Source of the DNA: CAWCDJ01 sp963778675 | Lineage (GTDB): Bacteria > Acidobacteriota > Terriglobia > Bryobacterales > Bryobacteraceae | NCBI GenBank assembly: GCA_963778675.1 | Contig: CAVZVI010000014.1 | Location: forward strand, 744,001-808,000 | Reading direction: 5' to 3' | Length of the DNA: 64,000 bases | Shown: in pieces, positions 53,711-61,939 of the stretch | Layout: every line of letters starts with the position of its first letter | How positions within the stretch are numbered: the first letter of the stretch is position 1 | The notes under the pieces: generated by a model | Database searches by the model: none | What the model saw: the letters and a program-made list of their open reading frames with translations, nothing else | Told to the model about the DNA's origin: nothing | Program-made: the position numbers and the translations under genes

Positions 53711-54589
53711 TCACTCCCGGATGCTCACCTTGTCCGCCGTCGGGAAGTCACCGGGTACTTTTTGGGTGACCTTTCCCGTGGCTGCCCACTCGGCGCCGCG
53801 CGCGAAGGTCACGATGAATCCGACGCACTGCATGGCGGCCGGGTCGTGCCCCAGGGTCGTATGGAAGATCCGGCCTTTGCCGTAAGTGAGGGTCATCAGC
53901 ATCGGCTCGTCATGCCCGGTGCCGTGGTTGGCCGGGTCCGACCACGCCGTGGCCAGCACGTGCATGTTCTCGCCGGGGCCGCGCATCTTACTGTATAGCT
54001 CGTCGGCGGCGTGCATCCACTTTTCCGGAAGGCCTTTGCTGATGGGATGCTTCGTGTCGCGCATGACGACCAGGAAGGGCGTCCGCGCGCCATGGTTGCC
54101 CGCCGGGCCGGGTGTCAGGTCCGAGACCAGCTTGCCGCCCTGGAAATACCAGTAGGGTCCGGACTTTTCGTTGCGCCCCATCCAGCCGCCGATCCCGATC
54201 ATGAGGTTGTAAGCCTTCCACTCGGGAAAGGCATTGTCGGCCGCGTGGTAGGACACGAACCCGCCGCCCCGGCTCATGTACTCCTCGAACGAAGCCTTGA
54301 CGCTGTCGGGCCATTTGCTGCCGTTGGGAAACTCGTTGTAGTTGGAAATCACCACAGCATATTTCGCAAACTCCGGCTTAAACCCGCTAAAATCTCCGTC
54401 CTTGGGCGGCGCCGTCAGGACATCGACCTGAAACAGCCCCGTGTCTTCGAGGATCTTCTTGAGGACCGGGGTCGTGTGCTTCCAGTCGTGGTTATTCTGA
54501 CCATCGATGATCAGGGCATGGATGGTCGGCGCAGCGGGTGCCGCCTGCGTCAAAAGCGCCAGTCCGGCCAGCAAAATGACGTGTCTCAT
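53711..54589 (-). CDS. secreted ThuA-domain protein
   Basis: 292 residues with signal peptide MRHVILLAGLALLTQAAPA. The ThuA (trehalose utilisation-like, glutamine-amidotransferase-fold) domain shows HALIIDGQNNHDWKHTTPVL, EYMSRGGGFVSYHAADNAF and GKGRIFHTTLGHDPAAM. ThuA-type proteins are frequent in Planctomycetes and Acidobacteria next to sugar oxidoreductases; enzymatic role not settled. 56 bases precede the Ldh gene. Confidence 0.88.
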   Translation of the reverse strand: MRHVILLAGLALLTQAAPAAPTIHALIIDGQNNHDWKHTTPVLKKILEDTGLFQVDVLTAPPKDGDFSGFKPEFAKYAVVISNYNEFPNGSKWPDSVKASFEEYMSRGGGFVSYHAADNAFPEWKAYNLMIGIGGWMGRNEKSGPYWYFQGGKLVSDLTPGPAGNHGARTPFLVVMRDTKHPISKGLPEKWMHAADELYSKMRGPGENMHVLATAWSDPANHGTGHDEPMLMTLTYGKGRIFHTTLGHDPAAMQCVGFIVTFARGAEWAATGKVTQKVPGDFPTADKVSIRE

Positions 54590-54653
54590 GGGTGGGTACC
54601 AAACGAATTGTAGCGCTCCGCAACTTCCTGCTCCAGCGGGTTTTCGATTCCCT

Positions 54654-54681
54654 GGAACTTTCCCACCCCGGGGGGTGTCTA
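54654..54681 (+). promoter_or_regulatory. ECF (sigmaE-like) promoter upstream of sigma gene
   Basis: GGAACTT (54654-54660), 16 bases, GTCTA (54677-54681): the classic -35 GGAAC and -10 GTC/TCT pattern of RpoE-type sigma factors. It lies about 60 bases before the GTG of an ECF sigma gene, so autoregulation is likely. The spacer holds a GC-rich inverted repeat (CACCCC-GG-GGGGTG). Confidence 0.7.
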
Positions 54682-54742
54682 TTGCTTTGCAAGGCTGGAT
54701 TTTTCTGGTAGCTTTGAAGTCAAGGCTGAATGTGAGGCTGCC

Positions 54743-55408
54743 GTGGCGACTTCAATTCTTGATCTGAGCCCGGAACGGGCAGCGGAGGCGAGCGGAGAGA
54801 TCGAGGATCTCCGGCTCGTGGCATCCCTGCGAGAAGGGTGCGAACGCGGCTACGAAGAACTGATCAGCCGGTTCCAGCAACCCGTTTATACCCTCGCGTT
54901 ACGGCTGCTGAACGATCAATCGGAGGCGTGCGACGTCGTCCAGGAAGTCTTCCTGAAAGTGTTCCGGAATATCGGGAGCTTCCGCAGCCAAAGCAGCCTG
55001 AAGACGTGGATCTACCGGATCACGGTGAACGAGGCCCATAACGCGAGGCGCTGGTTCTTCCGCCACCGCCGGCGGGAAGTCGAGCTCGACACCGATCCGG
55101 ATGAATCCCGCAACTGGAAGGAGACCATCGCCGACGGCGGCCGCTCGCCGTTTGACGCTGCGTTCGACCGGGAACAGCACGTCATGATCGAAGCGGCTCT
55201 TGAAAAAATCAACCCGATATTCCGCGAAGCGGTCGTGTTGAGGGATATTACGGACCTGAGCTACGAAGAAATCGCGGAAATTCTGGGTGTTTCCCTGGGA
55301 ACGGTGAAATCCCGTATCCTGCGGGGCCGTGAAGCCCTGCGGGACGAACTCGCGGGGAGTCTGAAAGACAGGCCGGCCCTGCGGTTGGTGCCGAAGACGG
55401 CAGAGTGA
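54743..55408 (+). CDS. ECF RNA polymerase sigma factor (RpoE-like)
   Basis: 221 residues, GTG start. Region 2: ACDVVQEVFLKVFRNIGSF and LKTWIYRITVNEAHNARRW; region 4: INPIFREAVVLRDITDLSYE and IAEILGVSLGTVKSRILRGR. Close to the RpoE/SigE group. The anti-sigma gene follows after 3 bases, then rsmA. An ECF-type promoter upstream suggests that it transcribes its own operon. Confidence 0.95.
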   Translation: MATSILDLSPERAAEASGEIEDLRLVASLREGCERGYEELISRFQQPVYTLALRLLNDQSEACDVVQEVFLKVFRNIGSFRSQSSLKTWIYRITVNEAHNARRWFFRHRRREVELDTDPDESRNWKETIADGGRSPFDAAFDREQHVMIEAALEKINPIFREAVVLRDITDLSYEEIAEILGVSLGTVKSRILRGREALRDELAGSLKDRPALRLVPKTAE

Positions 55409-55411
55409 ATT

Positions 55412-56149
55412 ATGAGCTGTGATAACGTGCATGATCGAATCTCTTCATTCCTTGACGGAAAGGTTCCGGCCGGGGAGCGGGAGAGGCTATCGGCGCACAT
55501 CAAGTCTTGCCGAGAGTGCGGCGCTTACCTGGAATCCAGCCACAACCTGCGCGTTGCGCTCCGTGCGATGGACCATGCTCCGATTCCCGCGGCCCTGTCC
55601 GCGAACCTGCGCGTACTGGCATCTCATGAGCGGACCCGCCGGCTGGCGCGAGTCAGCATCTCGGCTCGTTTGAACTCGTGGCGCGGGCGCGCCAGGTTGG
55701 CATTCGATAACATGATGCGCCCCTTCGCGCTGCCCTTTGCGGGCGGCCTGCTGTCGGCGCTGGTGGCTTTCGGTACCCTGGTGCCGACCCTGACATTCCA
55801 GCACGCCCTGGCCGATCAGTCTCTGTTCACGTATCCCGATGGCGAGGTGGTGGCGCTCGGCTCCAATGGCGCGTATCTGACGCAGTCGATCGGCGATATT
55901 CCGCGGATCGTGCGAGGCGATGACGCCGATATCCCCGCGGATGCCAATGTGGTGGACCTGGTCATCGACGAGAACGGCCACGTGAGCGACTGGTCCCTGG
56001 CTCGCGGGCAACTGACCCCCGACCTGCAAAGCATCATCATGTTCTCGCAGTTCCGGCCGGCCACCTACCTCGGCCAGCCCACGTGGGGCCGGGTCAAGGC
56101 CGTGCAGGCGCCGACCCCGGCGCCGTCTCCGCGGCGGCTCCGAAGCTGA
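55412..56149 (+). CDS. zinc-finger anti-sigma factor with TonB-C-like outer part
   Basis: 245 residues. N-terminal anti-sigma zinc finger (HIKSCREC, about 29-36, preceded by ISSFLDGKVP); a membrane segment near 103-122 (FALPFAGGLLSALVAFGTLV); a C-terminal extracytoplasmic domain of about 110 residues. That last part (VVDLVIDENGHVSDWSL, FRPATYLGQPTWGRVKAVQ) resembles the TonB/energy-transducer C-terminal fold. It pairs with the preceding sigma factor. The TonB-C resemblance is by eye. Confidence 0.85.
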   Translation: MSCDNVHDRISSFLDGKVPAGERERLSAHIKSCRECGAYLESSHNLRVALRAMDHAPIPAALSANLRVLASHERTRRLARVSISARLNSWRGRARLAFDNMMRPFALPFAGGLLSALVAFGTLVPTLTFQHALADQSLFTYPDGEVVALGSNGAYLTQSIGDIPRIVRGDDADIPADANVVDLVIDENGHVSDWSLARGQLTPDLQSIIMFSQFRPATYLGQPTWGRVKAVQAPTPAPSPRRLRS

Positions 56150-56158
56150 ACGCGCCGG

Positions 56159-56893
56159 GTGCCGCGTCAGAGGCTGGGGCAACACTTCCTGATCAAGGGT
56201 TCCGTCCTGGAGCGGATCGCGGCGGCTGCTTGTCCCGAGCCGTGCGAACTCGTCATCGAAATCGGCCCCGGCCGGGGCGCACTCACCGAGAAACTCTTGA
56301 AACGAGCCGGGCGTGTGGTCGCCGTGGAAGTGGACCCTTTCCTGGTCGAGCACCTGCGCCGTAAATTCGCCGCCGAACCGCGGCTCGAAGTCATCCACGC
56401 CGACATCCTTGAAACCGACCTCGCCCGGTGGGGCCCGGCGCCGGTCGTCGGCAACCTGCCGTACTACATCACCTCGCCGATTCTGGAGAAGGTGACCCGC
56501 ATGGACTTCCCGCGCGCGGTCTTCCTGATTCAAAAAGAAGTGGCCGAGCGCCTCGCCGCGCAGCCGGGAAGCCGCGCTTACGGATTTCTTACCGTCCAGA
56601 CGGCGGTCCACGCGCAGGCTCGAGTGCTGTTCGACGTGAAGCCGGGCGCCTTCCATCCTCCTCCCAAGGTCGATTCGGCGGTGGTGCTGCTCGAGCCGCG
56701 ATCGCAGGAGCTGGAGATCGACGATCGGGACGATTTCGTGCACTTCGTGGGGCTGTGCTTTCGCCGGAAGCGCAAGACCATCCGCAACAACCTGTCGCCG
56801 CTTTACGATGCAGGGGCTTGGCCGGAAGCCGGGCTGCGCGCCGAACAACTTTCGCTGGAGCAGTTTAGAGATATGTACCGCAGGACACGATGA
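56159..56893 (+). CDS. rsmA: 16S rRNA dimethyladenosine transferase RsmA (KsgA)
   Basis: 244 residues from a GTG, somewhat short of the usual ~260-270. Dimethylates two adjacent adenosines near the 3' end of 16S rRNA. Motifs: RQRLGQHFL at the N-terminus, IEIGPGRGALTEKL (SAM loop), VVGNLPYYITSPIL (catalytic NLPY) and the C-terminal FRRKRKTIRNNL. It follows the anti-sigma gene by 9 bases, placing a housekeeping rRNA gene in a stress operon. Confidence 0.95.
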   Translation: MPRQRLGQHFLIKGSVLERIAAAACPEPCELVIEIGPGRGALTEKLLKRAGRVVAVEVDPFLVEHLRRKFAAEPRLEVIHADILETDLARWGPAPVVGNLPYYITSPILEKVTRMDFPRAVFLIQKEVAERLAAQPGSRAYGFLTVQTAVHAQARVLFDVKPGAFHPPPKVDSAVVLLEPRSQELEIDDRDDFVHFVGLCFRRKRKTIRNNLSPLYDAGAWPEAGLRAEQLSLEQFRDMYRRTR

Positions 56894-56933
56894 AGCGGGA
56901 TACCGCGGCACGCCGATTGCACCTTGCCCTTGT

Positions 56934-57611
56934 ATGAGAACGCTGAAATTGATTATGCTCTCGGCTCTGGCGGCTGCCGGCGTGGCCACCGGGGGCAATC
57001 CTCCCGCGGTGAACCAGGCCATCGATCGCGGACGCACCCCGATTCAGGGGGTGACGATGCCGCCCGCGGAGCGTGAATACGCGCTGAACGCGACCCCGCG
57101 GCAGTTCAGTGGAACGCTGATCGACGCCGGGTGCCACGACCGGTCCCTGCTGAACCTCGGGTTCGCGCCGGAACCCCTTTCTTCCTCTTTGGCCGAGGCC
57201 GGCGGGAAGGTCAAGGACCATACCAGCGCCGGCGGCGTGTCGGCGTTCGGGATCACCGTGTCCCGGCAAACCCTCGAAGGCGAGCGGGCCGATGCAATGG
57301 CCCACCAGGTCCCCGACATCCGGACGCGCCAGAGCGATCCATCCTGCGCCGTGACCGGGAGCACGAAGGAGTTTTCGCTGCTGCTGGCCAACGGCCGCCT
57401 GCTCAACCTGGATCCGGGCGGATCTACCTTTGCCTGGCAGGCCGTGTTTGCGACTTCCGAGGGCCGCGCCATGCTGAACGGATTTGCGCCCGGCCTCAAG
57501 CCCTACGCTACGATGCGGGGCTACCTCCAGGGAAGCACGCTGGTGGTGCAGCACCCGTTCAACGTTCAGCCCAGCAGCCAGGGCTTCGCTACGCGGATGA
57601 AGACGCCGTAG
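56934..57611 (+). CDS. secreted hypothetical protein
   Basis: 225 residues from the ATG at 56934; the longer open frame overlaps rsmA out of phase and is rejected. Signal peptide LKLIMLSALAAAGVATGG. One cysteine early in the mature part (DAGCHDRSLLNL) and another in DPSCAVTGST could form a disulfide. The ending GYLQGSTLVVQHPFNVQ is beta-like. No family recognised. A hairpin follows. Confidence 0.7.
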   Translation: MRTLKLIMLSALAAAGVATGGNPPAVNQAIDRGRTPIQGVTMPPAEREYALNATPRQFSGTLIDAGCHDRSLLNLGFAPEPLSSSLAEAGGKVKDHTSAGGVSAFGITVSRQTLEGERADAMAHQVPDIRTRQSDPSCAVTGSTKEFSLLLANGRLLNLDPGGSTFAWQAVFATSEGRAMLNGFAPGLKPYATMRGYLQGSTLVVQHPFNVQPSSQGFATRMKTP

Positions 57612-57624
57612 GGTAGGCCAACCG

Positions 57625-57648
57625 GCCCGCTCAAAGCGTGGAGCGGGC
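57625..57648 (+). terminator. hairpin after secreted hypothetical gene
   Basis: GCCCGCTC (57625-57632), 8-base loop, GAGCGGGC (57641-57648): an 8-bp perfect stem followed only by TT, so a weak terminator at best. It lies before the GntP permease gene. Confidence 0.5.
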
Positions 57649-57675
57649 TTGCGGCGGGTGTAGAATGGGCGGTTC

Positions 57676-59016
57676 ATGGCCTCCCACGGGACCTATCTCA
57701 TCATTCTCACCGTCGCCTCGATCGCCTTTCTGCTGCTCCTGATTCTGGTGGTGAAGCTGCACGCCTTCGTCTCGCTGCTGCTCTCGGCGATGGCCATGGG
57801 CCTGGCGGCCGGAATGGCCCCGGAAAAGGTGCTGAAGTCGATTCAGAGCGGCTTCGGCGAGTCCCTCGGCTTTATCGCGGTGGTGGTTGGTCTGGGCGCC
57901 ATCATCGGCCGGTTCCTCGAACAGTCGGGCGGCGGGGTGGCGCTGGCGGACTGGCTGCTCGAGCGCTTCGGCAGGGACCGCGCAGCCTGGGCCATGCTGG
58001 TGGCCGCCTTCCTGGTGGGCTTGCCCATCTTCTTCGAAGTGGGCTTCATCATCCTCGTGCCGCTCATCTGGAGCCTGGCGCGCGAGACCAAGCGATCGCT
58101 GCTCTTCTATGGCATCCCGATGGCGGCCGCGCTTACCATTACGCACTCGCTGGTTCCGCCGCATCCCGCGCCGGCCGCCGCATCGCAATTACTCGGCGGA
58201 AACCTGGCCCACACGATTCTCTACGGCATCGCCATCTCCATTCCCATGGCGGTCGTGTCGGGCATCTTCTACGGCGGGTGGATCGCCAAACGGATCTATG
58301 TTCCGGTGCCCGATATCGCCGCAACGTCGCTGGCGCGTAAGGAGAATGGACAGCCGGCGCCGCCGCTGCCCATGGTCGTGCTGCTGCTGCTTCTGCCGGT
58401 GCTGCTGATTTTCGGCGCCACCATGGCGAACCTGTGGAACGTGCCGTTTCGCGGCGCCGCCGTCTTCATCGGGCATCCGTTCACCGCGCTGGCAATCACG
58501 GCGCTGGTGACGCTGTATTGCCTGGGATTCCGCCGCGGCGTCTCGCGCGACAGCGCGCTCAAGCTGGCGGCGGAATCGCTGGCGCCCATGGGAGCGCTGC
58601 TGTGCATCATCGGGGGCGGCGGCGCATTCAAGCAGATCATCGTCGATTCCGGCGCGGGCGCCTACATCGGCAAGGTGCTGATCACGTCCTCGCTCTCCCC
58701 GCTGCTGGTGGTGTATGCGATCGCTACCGCAATGCGGCTGGCGCAGGGGTCGGCTACTGTGGCGATCATCACTGCCGCGGGCATTGCCGCACCCATTGTG
58801 AAAGGTATTCCCGGCTACGACCCCGATCTCATCGTACTGGCCCTGTGCTGCGGAGGCATGGCGTTTTCCCACGTCAACGATTCCGGGTTCTGGGTGGTCA
58901 ACCAGTACTTCGGCATGACCGTGCCGCAGACGCTCCGCTCCTGGACGGCCATGAAGATCGTGGCCTCGGTTCTCGGAATTGTCATCGTGATGATCGCCCA
59001 GGCGCTGCTACGATAG
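57676..59016 (+). CDS. GntP-family gluconate:H+ symporter-like permease
   Basis: 446 residues, about twelve to fourteen membrane segments. Family features include GLGAIIGRFLEQSGGG near 75-90, VGLPIFFEVGFIILVPLIW near 113-131, THSLVPPHPAPAAA and SHVNDSGFWVVNQYFGMT. GntP members import gluconate or related sugar acids with protons. It is followed 10 bases later by the pyrophosphatase gene. Confidence 0.93.
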   Translation: MASHGTYLIILTVASIAFLLLLILVVKLHAFVSLLLSAMAMGLAAGMAPEKVLKSIQSGFGESLGFIAVVVGLGAIIGRFLEQSGGGVALADWLLERFGRDRAAWAMLVAAFLVGLPIFFEVGFIILVPLIWSLARETKRSLLFYGIPMAAALTITHSLVPPHPAPAAASQLLGGNLAHTILYGIAISIPMAVVSGIFYGGWIAKRIYVPVPDIAATSLARKENGQPAPPLPMVVLLLLLPVLLIFGATMANLWNVPFRGAAVFIGHPFTALAITALVTLYCLGFRRGVSRDSALKLAAESLAPMGALLCIIGGGGAFKQIIVDSGAGAYIGKVLITSSLSPLLVVYAIATAMRLAQGSATVAIITAAGIAAPIVKGIPGYDPDLIVLALCCGGMAFSHVNDSGFWVVNQYFGMTVPQTLRSWTAMKIVASVLGIVIVMIAQALLR

Positions 59017-59026
59017 CTAGGTGGAG

Positions 59027-59575
59027 ATGCGACTGTACGACATCGATCCGGGTCCGGACTGCCCCGAAATTGTCCGGATGATCGTGGAAATCCCGAAGAA
59101 CTCGAGCAACAAGTACGAGTACGACGGCGAACTCGGGGTTTTCCGTCTTGACCGCGCCCTCTATTCGCCGCTGCACTATCCCGGCGACTACGGGTTCATT
59201 CCAGGCACTCTGGCTGAGGACGGCGATCCGCTCGACGTGATCACGATGGTGGACGAGCCGAGCTACCCCGGCGTTCTCATTTCGGTGCGGCCGGTGGGCT
59301 ACCTGGAGATGATGGACCAGGATCAGCCGGACCAGAAGATCCTGGCCGTGCCCAACCGCAATCCACGCTTCGACCAGATCCACACCATGGACCAGGTGTT
59401 CCCGCACAAACTGCGGGAGATCGAACACTTCTTTGCGATCTACAAGGAACTCGAGGAAAAGCGTACGGAGATGCGTGGATGGCACGGGCCGCGCGAGGCG
59501 CGCGACCTGATCCGGCGCTTCCGCGAGGCGTACCTGCAGGAACATCAGCAGGCTACCCCGGCCGGGCTATCATAA
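59027..59575 (+). CDS. ppa: inorganic pyrophosphatase (family I)
   Basis: 182 residues from the ATG at 59027; a GTG two codons earlier is possible, but AGG there better serves as ribosome site. Family I soluble PPase, hydrolysing pyrophosphate with Mg ions in the cytoplasm. Signatures: KYEYDGELGVFRLDR, YPGDYGFIPGTLAEDGDPLDV (contains the DxDPxD-type metal site as EDGDPLD). Likely co-transcribed with the permease before it. Confidence 0.95.
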   Translation: MRLYDIDPGPDCPEIVRMIVEIPKNSSNKYEYDGELGVFRLDRALYSPLHYPGDYGFIPGTLAEDGDPLDVITMVDEPSYPGVLISVRPVGYLEMMDQDQPDQKILAVPNRNPRFDQIHTMDQVFPHKLREIEHFFAIYKELEEKRTEMRGWHGPREARDLIRRFREAYLQEHQQATPAGLS

Positions 59576-59579
59576 AGGC

Positions 59580-60569
59580 GTGCGGCCCGGCCGGCGATTT
59601 CCATCGTGGCTGCCCCAGCTATTGGGATACGCCCTCTCGGTTGTTTGCCTCATCTGGGTCTTGCACGGCTATCCCATTCGAGACCTGGTTCCTACCATTC
59701 GCTCGCTCGATTGGCGGTGGGTGTTTCTCGCCGTGGCGTCCGATCTTTCGGTCTACCTGGCGCACGCCTGGCGCTGGAACACGCTGCTCGGGCCCGTGGC
59801 CCGGCTGGGGTTCTGGCGCACGGTACAGGCCATCTACATCGGTCTCTTCGCGAACGAAGTGCTGCCGCTGCGGACCGGCGAGCTGATTCGCTGCTACCTG
59901 CTGGCGCACTGGAACAATCTGCGCATCTCGCTGAGCTTCGCGTCGGCGGCCGTGGAGCGGCTGATCGACGGCTTCTGGCTGTTGGGCGCATTCCTGTTGA
60001 CCACCGCCTTCGTGCGCAGAATTCCCGAGAAGCTCGTCATCCTGGTACAGGTTGTGGGTATCGTGCTGATGGCCGCCGCCGTGTTGCTGTTCTGGGTGGT
60101 GCGGCGGAAGCAGGAAGCGCACGCCGCAATCCGCGAGAGCAGATGGGCCGCTACCTTGCGGCACGTGATCGAAGGCCTCCATCTCATGGGCAACCGCCGC
60201 ACCATGGGGCTCACCGCGTCGATCAGCCTGCTTTATCTCTTCCTGCAGGTGGTCTCGGTGTGGGCCCTGATGAAGGCTTACGGGCTCGATCTTTCGTTCT
60301 GGGTGGCGGGAGGCGTGCTGACCATCGTGCGCTTCGGGACCGTGGTGCCCAATGCGCCCGGCAACCTGGGACTGTTCCAGGTGGCCACGGTAGTCGCGCT
60401 GGGACTGTTCGACGTGGAGAAGAACGACGCGAAGACTTTTTCGTTCATCATGTTTTTTGCGCTGACTCTGCCGCTGCTGATCGGCGGCGCCATCGCTACG
60501 GCGCTGACCGGCCTGAACCTCGAAGAGTTGCGCGACCGGGCGCGGCGGGTCACCGAAAAGCCGGAGTAG
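59580..60569 (+). CDS. flippase-like / lysylphosphatidylglycerol-synthase TM-domain membrane protein
   Basis: 329 residues, about eight membrane segments, matching the LPG_synthase_TM (UPF0104) family: LYLFLQVVSVWALMKAYGL, VPNAPGNLGLFQVATVVAL and FANEVLPLRTGELIRCYLL (the RTGE segment is typical). Members without the soluble synthase domain may flip lipids or lipid-linked glycans. GTG start 4 bases after ppa. Confidence 0.85.
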   Translation: MRPGRRFPSWLPQLLGYALSVVCLIWVLHGYPIRDLVPTIRSLDWRWVFLAVASDLSVYLAHAWRWNTLLGPVARLGFWRTVQAIYIGLFANEVLPLRTGELIRCYLLAHWNNLRISLSFASAAVERLIDGFWLLGAFLLTTAFVRRIPEKLVILVQVVGIVLMAAAVLLFWVVRRKQEAHAAIRESRWAATLRHVIEGLHLMGNRRTMGLTASISLLYLFLQVVSVWALMKAYGLDLSFWVAGGVLTIVRFGTVVPNAPGNLGLFQVATVVALGLFDVEKNDAKTFSFIMFFALTLPLLIGGAIATALTGLNLEELRDRARRVTEKPE

Positions 60570-60570
60570 G

Positions 60571-61911
60571 TCAACGGCTGAAGCGGAGCGATTCGCGCAT
60601 CTGCCGGAACGTCTCTCGGGAGAAGCTCTTCTCGGGCGCGATGAACACCATGTAGAACAGGCCCTCCGGTTGCAGGATCGTGAGCAGCGCGTCAGTCTCC
60701 GATCCGCCGAACGGCGAATCGTTGGTCATCGTCGTAATCAATCCCTGGGCGCCTGCCAATCGCGCAGGCTGGGGCGAGCCGACCGACAGCTTGGGGTTCT
60801 CCGCGCGCAGGTGATGGATCAGGTCATCGGTCGCGGTGCGCAGATCCGCCTGGCTCGCATCCGGCGTGAAGTAGCTCAGGATCGCGCCGTAGCCGATCTG
60901 AGTGTTGCCGTCCTGGGTGACGATGCCTTCGCGCGGCGCGATGGTGATGCTGGAGGAGTTCTGGTCGCCGAAAGTCTGCCAGTTGTCGGGATACGAAACC
61001 GAAAAGCTCTGGCCGCGGAAATCCTTCCACCGCCCGGAAGGAGCGGGCGGCAATGCCACTCCGTTTCCTGTGCCCGCAGCAGCCTTGGGAGGCGGGGGCA
61101 CCTTGGCAAGCTCCGCTTTCATCTGCGCGAATTCCCCGGTCTGGTAGCCGTACGTCCGCTGCGGAAGAGTGCGCATTTCGGCTTTGATGGCGGCTTCGCG
61201 GTTGCCTGGGTTCGGATGATCGGAGAGGATCTGCGGCGGCTGCGGGCCCTGGGAAAGCTTCTCGAAGAAGCGGGCCATCTCGACCGGATTGTATCCGGCT
61301 TCGGCCATCAGGTGCGAGCCGAGCGCGTCGGCTTCGGTCTCCGCGTCGCGCGAAAACTTCAGCAGGAACGAGTTTGCGCCGAGCCCCAGCCCCATGTTGG
61401 CCAGGCGGCCCATCATTGTATCGCTGCCGATGACCGAGCCGGCCAGGAGCAGAGGCAGTTGGATCAGGTTGGCCTTGGAGGCTTCGTGCGTTCCATGCCG
61501 CAGAATCACGTGCGACATCTCGTGGCCCATCACGCCGGCGAGCTGCGCTTCGTTGTCGCACGCCTTGAGCAGGCCCGTATAGATGAACATCGGCCCGCCC
61601 GGCAGCGCGAACGCGTTGATCTCCGGTACGTTCAAAACGGTGAAAGTGAACTTGAAGCCGCTCTGCCTCGCTTCCGGAGCCTGGGCCAGGCGGTCGCCGA
61701 TGCGGCGGACGTAGTCCTGCAGGAACTGGTCTTTAACCACCGGGTACTTCTCGAGGACCTGTTTGGCATTGGCCTGCCCGAGTTCCATGTCCTGCTGTTT
61801 GGAAAACAGATTGAAGCCGGGCCGGAGCGGGTCGCCTGGCTGTCGCGCGGCGAAACCCGAAACGGTGAAGACCGCCGCGGCGGCCCATGGCAGCCAGCGT
61901 TTCGAAAACAT
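60571..61911 (-). CDS. secreted M48-family metalloprotease with C-terminal extension
   Basis: 446 residues. Signal peptide (WLPWAAAAVFTVSGFAA), then an M48 peptidase: zinc motif GHEMSHVILRH (His130, Glu131, His134) and third ligand in AETEADALGSHL. The C-terminal ~170 residues (from FRGQSFSVSYPDNWQTFGD) form a separate domain resembling PsbP/DUF1795-like beta folds. It may be a BepA/LoiP-type envelope quality-control protease. GAGGGGG lies 7 bases before the ATG. Divergent from ilvE. Confidence 0.9.
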   Translation of the reverse strand: MFSKRWLPWAAAAVFTVSGFAARQPGDPLRPGFNLFSKQQDMELGQANAKQVLEKYPVVKDQFLQDYVRRIGDRLAQAPEARQSGFKFTFTVLNVPEINAFALPGGPMFIYTGLLKACDNEAQLAGVMGHEMSHVILRHGTHEASKANLIQLPLLLAGSVIGSDTMMGRLANMGLGLGANSFLLKFSRDAETEADALGSHLMAEAGYNPVEMARFFEKLSQGPQPPQILSDHPNPGNREAAIKAEMRTLPQRTYGYQTGEFAQMKAELAKVPPPPKAAAGTGNGVALPPAPSGRWKDFRGQSFSVSYPDNWQTFGDQNSSSITIAPREGIVTQDGNTQIGYGAILSYFTPDASQADLRTATDDLIHHLRAENPKLSVGSPQPARLAGAQGLITTMTNDSPFGGSETDALLTILQPEGLFYMVFIAPEKSFSRETFRQMRESLRFSR

Positions 61912-61927
61912 GCCAATCCCCCTCAGT

Positions 61928-61933
61928 TATAAT
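61928..61933 (+). promoter_or_regulatory. TATAAT box directly before ilvE
   Basis: A consensus -10 hexamer ends 6 bases before the ilvE ATG at 61940, which would place the transcript start at or beside the ATG. No ribosome site is seen, and no good -35. A leaderless message is the simplest reading; the palindromic setting (TTATAATTAA) might also serve the divergent M48 gene. Confidence 0.5.
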
Positions 61934-61939
61934 TAACGC

